Positions 30,776 through 34,120 of a stretch of DNA of 34,120 nt are shown piece after piece (the first letter of the stretch is position 1; each line of letters opens with the position of its first letter). The notes below the pieces were generated by a model. That model was not told where the DNA came from. It did no database searches and was given only the letters and a program-made list of their open reading frames with translations. The stretch comes from a virus. The stretch is from IMG/VR virus record IMGVR_UViG_3300012925_000012, positions 1-34,120 of that record, one strand, 5' to 3'. Position numbers and translations under genes: made by a program.

Positions 30776-31846
30776 TCACCTAACTACGATGTTTACGGGT
30801 ACATCGTGTTTGACGATGCTGTTTATTGCGTTGTTCTTTCCGTGGCAATTATCATACACCATCTGCAGCGGGGCAGCGCTATGCACGCCATGCCAACCGC
30901 CGAGAGCACAGTCACGATACGACACCCGAGCCGCCCCACGATAGCTGTGTGTCTCATAGTCACCCCAGCTTTTATTGCTATTAGCGGTATCGTCGAGCGC
31001 GGTAAACGTGATGTGCCCTGATCCGCCCCAACCAGAGTCTATGAGCTTAGATTGCGTTCCTCGAAGCTCGGCACGGATGCGGTTGGCAGAAAGGACACAG
31101 ACAGAATCGTTATGGGGTCCTTTAGATAAACGTAGCATGACGCCAGAAGGTACACCGTTGTTGGATTGACCAGTGTGTAGCCAGCTGTTGAAGCCGTCAA
31201 CGGTAACAGATCCTCCGTAGTCGAGTCGGATGTAGTCGCCATGAGACCCCTCTAGCTTCGTATCGCGGAACGAGTAGTTAAGGAACTGGTCTTCTTGGCT
31301 GTGTCCAGGCGTCATGCCTGACCAGAACCAAGCGCTCTTGAAGCTCGCATCGTTCCCTAGCGCTACTTGGTCGAACACAATCTCTGAGTTTAGGTTGGCG
31401 TTTGCTGAGCCGTTTAAACCTATTCCGTAGTCCCAAGAACCTAGCCACTCCACTCGATGAAACACACCGTCTTGATTAGGAGCGTTTGCGTTAGACAAGA
31501 AATAGAAGCCAGACGCATTCGGCGTCATCGACTTGACAGTGAAATTTCTGAATTGGAAATTCCGGAGTTGTCCTTTTGCCGAAACTAACGGTCCCGTGCC
31601 AGCCCACGCCAACACCGTGGATCGTTTTGCTACGCCTTCCCACCACACCCCTTGAAGCTGGCCAGTGTCAGCCGGGAGCAGCGGGGTACGTACCGTCGCT
31701 GTTCCCGTGAAACCAAACATCAAACGAGTGCGGGGGAAGGGGCCGTATCGATCCGCAAGCCATTGTGTTACGCCGGCTTGCACGGCTTGTTCGGTTGGTT
31801 CGTTGATGACGGTGTAAGGGAGACCTACATAGCCGACAGCCGCCAT
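30776..31846 (-). CDS. Minor tail/spike protein with beta-helix (tailspike-like)
   Basis: 356 residues from ATG 31846 with GAGGAG 6 nt upstream; a GTG two codons earlier sits too close to that site. The N-terminal 90 residues (VINEPTEQAVQAGVTQWLAD, FPRTRLMFGFTGTATVRTPLL) lead to a run of short Asn/Asp/Gly-rich strands (FKSAWFWSGM, FRDTKLEGSHGDYIRLDYGG) consistent with a beta-helix spike. It opens the fibre cassette and has no membrane segment. No enzymatic motif is certain. Confidence 0.75.
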   Translation of the reverse strand: MAAVGYVGLPYTVINEPTEQAVQAGVTQWLADRYGPFPRTRLMFGFTGTATVRTPLLPADTGQLQGVWWEGVAKRSTVLAWAGTGPLVSAKGQLRNFQFRNFTVKSMTPNASGFYFLSNANAPNQDGVFHRVEWLGSWDYGIGLNGSANANLNSEIVFDQVALGNDASFKSAWFWSGMTPGHSQEDQFLNYSFRDTKLEGSHGDYIRLDYGGSVTVDGFNSWLHTGQSNNGVPSGVMLRLSKGPHNDSVCVLSANRIRAELRGTQSKLIDSGWGGSGHITFTALDDTANSNKSWGDYETHSYRGAARVSYRDCALGGWHGVHSAAPLQMVYDNCHGKNNAINSIVKHDVPVNIVVR

Positions 31847-31855
31847 CTTCACTCC

Positions 31856-32008
31856 TCACAAGTCTTGTATGACAGTCACCACAGAATCAGCTCCGCGATG
31901 TAGTTCATGCATAGTGCTCTTCAAAGCTTTAGATACTTGCTCCGGTGCTGTAACGATCCAGAAGACTAGAAAGCCGATCATTAACCAGGTTAACGCTCGT
32001 TTAAGCAT
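31856..32008 (-). CDS. Single-pass membrane protein, 50 aa
   Basis: 50 residues, ATG 32008 overlapping the stop of the hydrolase by 8 nt, GGGGG 7 nt before it. Residues 4-21 are a membrane segment (RALTWLMIGFLVFWIV) and residues 22-50 a short charged helix (KALKSTMHELHRGADSVVTV). It ends at TGA 31858-31856, 10 nt before the ATG of the next gene. Function is unknown; linkage to the hydrolase suggests a membrane role. Confidence 0.6.
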   Translation of the reverse strand: MLKRALTWLMIGFLVFWIVTAPEQVSKALKSTMHELHRGADSVVTVIQDL

Positions 32009-32558
32009 ACCCTAACCCCCAAGCAACCAATCCGACATGCATCAAAAAAAGTGCGCATATGCTTACTATCATAAGGGGTCGGATAAAAAGGTTCTCGAAT
32101 TGTCCGCCAGCCTTGAACCGAAGTGGCATCCTGATGTCTCGCCAGCCTTGATACGGCCACAACAACGGCAAGCCACGAATGGTTCCGATATCACCAGCGA
32201 GATGGGTTAGGTAGCCGAGAGAAATAGCCAGCGCAATCCACCAAAACGGCGATGTCATACCTACTAGCAAGGTTACTAGAATAGAAACCGCCAACCACGC
32301 CGCTACAGTGTGCGTCAAACCTCGATGTGCGTTGCCGCCTAATCGAACACTGGCCCATCGCAAACCGAAACACACGGGGTGTCCTAGCGGGCCTAGACAC
32401 TTGGTCGCAATGGAGTTGTAGCTATCAAGGTCGGGCAGCAAAGCGGCAACAGCGGTAAGCAGCGTGAACGGCACGAGCACCGGCCACGATAATCCAGCAA
32501 CAACACCGACGCCGAAGCCTGCGAGGACTCCGGATGTGCGGTGATTCCTGCCTAGCAT
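32001..32558 (-). CDS. Membrane-bound metal-dependent hydrolase (YdjM/DUF457-like)
   Basis: 185 residues, ATG 32558 overlapping the FtsK stop by 7 nt. Four or five membrane segments carry the family's conserved polar residues: NHRTSG (4-10), ALLPDLDSY (39-47), HRGLTHT (78-84) and GYLTHLAGD (115-123). In bacteria this family is annotated as membrane-bound putative metal-dependent hydrolases; YdjM is LexA-regulated. It also occurs in phages, where the role is unclear. The pairing with an FtsK-like gene and a mini membrane protein is noted below. Confidence 0.85.
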   Translation of the reverse strand: MLGRNHRTSGVLAGFGVGVVAGLSWPVLVPFTLLTAVAALLPDLDSYNSIATKCLGPLGHPVCFGLRWASVRLGGNAHRGLTHTVAAWLAVSILVTLLVGMTSPFWWIALAISLGYLTHLAGDIGTIRGLPLLWPYQGWRDIRMPLRFKAGGQFENLFIRPLMIVSICALFLMHVGLVAWGLGYA

Positions 32559-34120
32559 TTCAACGCTACATTCCGCTTGATTTGCTCTTCAGTATACCAA
32601 ATCTTCGAGCCCCGAGGGGTACCTAACCACGTTCCGTTAGCAGCGTCACGCCACCGTCGCAGAGTTTGATACTTGACATCGACTAAGCCGATGCCACCAT
32701 CGCTGCTGCACTGCTTAAGCTCATACAACGTCTCCTGTTGAGCAGGCTCAACAGGTACAAAGGATTGTTGCACCGCTGCCTCGGGAGCTGCTAAGGCTTC
32801 CTCGCGGGCTTCGTCCATCTTGATATAGATATTCTGATAGACATCGGTGGAACGATCCCGCATCGTATACAACACACATCGACCTACTATGTCTTTCATC
32901 TTCGGGATATCGGCCTCTGAGAAGCCGGTTATCGATTCCCACGCCTCGTGTGTGAAGCGAGAAAAGACTACTACGCCATACTGTCCGCGGGCAGCAGCGC
33001 CGCCCGTAGAACCCCGGCCGCTTGAAACACCGGCAACCGATGCGTGCTGCGACACCCGGATGATGTTGATGCCGAGTGAGCGACCCTGCATCAGCATGCT
33101 TTCTAGTTGCTGATGTGCAGGTGCCTTAGCTTTATCGGTGCGCTCTTTGATATCCTGCCAGTACTCATCGATCATCACGTTAAAGGAGTTGCCCTCTTCG
33201 ATGACCAACCAAATACGCGGGAACCTCGTCGGCTCACCAAACGAGTTATCGTCGTGCTTCTTGCGCTCCTCGGCGATATCGAAGACGTGTTTAATAATCT
33301 GCGTCATCTCCGCTGCGCTGCGAGCGATGGTTACGCGGCTGATGCCATTAAAGCAGTTCAACGACTGGCGCTTAGGGTCTAACGCATAGATGTGTTCGAC
33401 ATTCTTATGTAACCCCTGAGCGATGAACCCCGCCAACATAGTTGACTTGGTTCCTCCGGTGCCTACCGACATCAGGATGTGCGGTGCCTCGGTATCAAGA
33501 TCGTTGATTACCGGTTCACCTTTGCCGTTGATACCCAGCAGCAGCTGCGAGTCACTGAGCCTCGCCGCTATCGGCTTAGCTTGCGCCCACGAGAACGTCT
33601 CCGGTGGCTCTGGCAGACGTCGCCACGTTACCGTCGGTGGGTGATCACTGAAGTGCCATGTAGCTTCGAAGTCCCATTTAAAATGACGCTCTAGAATCGA
33701 TGTGATATTTGCCTGTTTATTGGGCGCTGCATCGAATTTATCGGGCAACCGTAGATGCATCTTCTCCCCGGACACATCGTACTCGTAGTAGCCACGACTA
33801 AGATTAGGGATCACCTCCGCCAGCTTGTCAAACAAAGCATCGGATTTGATATCGTGTTCTTCATACATTTTATTTTGTACGAAAGCTATGATATACCACG
33901 AGGCAAATAAACCACCGAGAGACAGAATCGAGCCTATCGTCAATACCGGGTCCGCTGACAACCCATAAAACGCTGCACCGGCGACTACGCTGCAAAAGAA
34001 ATGGTCAGCGAAGCGTAGATACCCCGGCTTGTAGTCTCGCGGTTTGGCGGTGCCTTTTCTAGAAAGGTCCTTGTTACCGTAACTAAACCACGTTGCGTCG
34101 GTTTTGTTACTCGGCTTTCC
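32552..34120 (-). CDS. FtsK/SpoIIIE-like DNA translocase (5' end outside window)
   Basis: At least 522 residues; the frame is open to the right edge with no stop, so an internal TTG at 33961 is not the start. Residues 44-56 and 61-83 of the visible part are two membrane segments (HFFCSVVAGAAFYGL; TIGSILSLGGLFASWYIIAF). The ATPase follows: GTGGTKST (Walker A, 220-227), RIWLVIEE (Walker B, 302-309) and SLGINIIRVSQHAS, the FtsK-type sensor. The C-terminus (KYQTLRRWRD, about 482-522) has a helix-turn-helix. FtsK family proteins pump double-stranded DNA. The role in a phage is open. Confidence 0.85.
   Translation of the reverse strand, partial: GKPSNKTDATWFSYGNKDLSRKGTAKPRDYKPGYLRFADHFFCSVVAGAAFYGLSADPVLTIGSILSLGGLFASWYIIAFVQNKMYEEHDIKSDALFDKLAEVIPNLSRGYYEYDVSGEKMHLRLPDKFDAAPNKQANITSILERHFKWDFEATWHFSDHPPTVTWRRLPEPPETFSWAQAKPIAARLSDSQLLLGINGKGEPVINDLDTEAPHILMSVGTGGTKSTMLAGFIAQGLHKNVEHIYALDPKRQSLNCFNGISRVTIARSAAEMTQIIKHVFDIAEERKKHDDNSFGEPTRFPRIWLVIEEGNSFNVMIDEYWQDIKERTDKAKAPAHQQLESMLMQGRSLGINIIRVSQHASVAGVSSGRGSTGGAAARGQYGVVVFSRFTHEAWESITGFSEADIPKMKDIVGRCVLYTMRDRSTDVYQNIYIKMDEAREEALAAPEAAVQQSFVPVEPAQQETLYELKQCSSDGGIGLVDVKYQTLRRWRDAANGTWLGTPRGSKIWYTEEQIKRNVALKC

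Noticed and set aside
33959-33961. TTG as the start of the FtsK-like gene
   Set aside because: The frame stays open to the window edge and upstream residues include a plausible membrane segment, so the gene is cut by the window.
1-34120. tRNA genes, CRISPR array, integrase, insertion sequences or attachment sites
   Set aside because: No cloverleaf-like run, spaced repeats, recombinase motifs or terminal inverted repeats were found by reading; a dedicated scan was not possible.

Overview
The window is part of the genome of a tailed double-stranded DNA phage, most probably a siphovirus of an actinobacterial host. The evidence is an HK97-type head module, a long tape measure protein, a frameshifted pair of tail assembly chaperones, a DUF2510-type motif and an Rv2525c/DUF1906-like lysin, all of which are common in actinobacteriophages. 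Host genus cannot be fixed from the sequence. No integrase, repressor, tRNA, CRISPR array or insertion sequence was seen, and there is no obvious mycolylarabinogalactan esterase (LysB). Base composition looks balanced, roughly half G+C by eye. Nearly every base is coding, with many 1, 4 or 8 nt stop/start overlaps.

Left arm (1-3807, rightward): about 18 very small genes, each with its own Shine-Dalgarno (SD) sequence or coupled to its neighbour. They include three mini membrane proteins, two small helix-turn-helix proteins, an RMF-like protein, three cysteine-rich mini proteins, a DUF2510 protein, a secreted protein and a 13-codon micro-ORF. This is the usual look of a phage accessory or early array and holds most of the unknown biology. 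It meets the late genes head-on at 3808-3913, where an 18-bp perfect stem with a U-tract on the leftward side forms a terminator.

Late region (3914-34120, leftward, described in transcription order, right to left). First comes an FtsK/SpoIIIE-like membrane-anchored ATPase that runs off the window, a YdjM/DUF457-like membrane metal hydrolase and a single-pass membrane protein. Next is an unusually placed receptor-binding cassette (22563-31846) with four beta-helix proteins, one carrying a signal peptide, plus fibre and connector-like proteins. Then come the large terminase, a portal fused to a MuF-like domain, the prohead protease, the major capsid protein, four head-tail joining genes, the major tail protein (followed by a terminator), the tail assembly chaperones with a -1 frameshift, the tape measure protein with a lytic transglycosylase domain and three tail-tip genes. 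The lysis cassette is last: three membrane proteins, a glycoside-hydrolase-like lysin, an M15 peptidase lysin and a holin-like protein.

The late genes form one co-directional block, with likely internal attenuation after the major tail protein and possibly after the capsid gene. The most unusual features are the secreted beta-helix protein inside the fibre cassette, the placement of the fibre cassette between the FtsK-like gene and terminase, the missing small terminase, the portal-MuF fusion, the atypical frameshift site, and the cluster of tiny zinc-finger-like and membrane proteins on the left.
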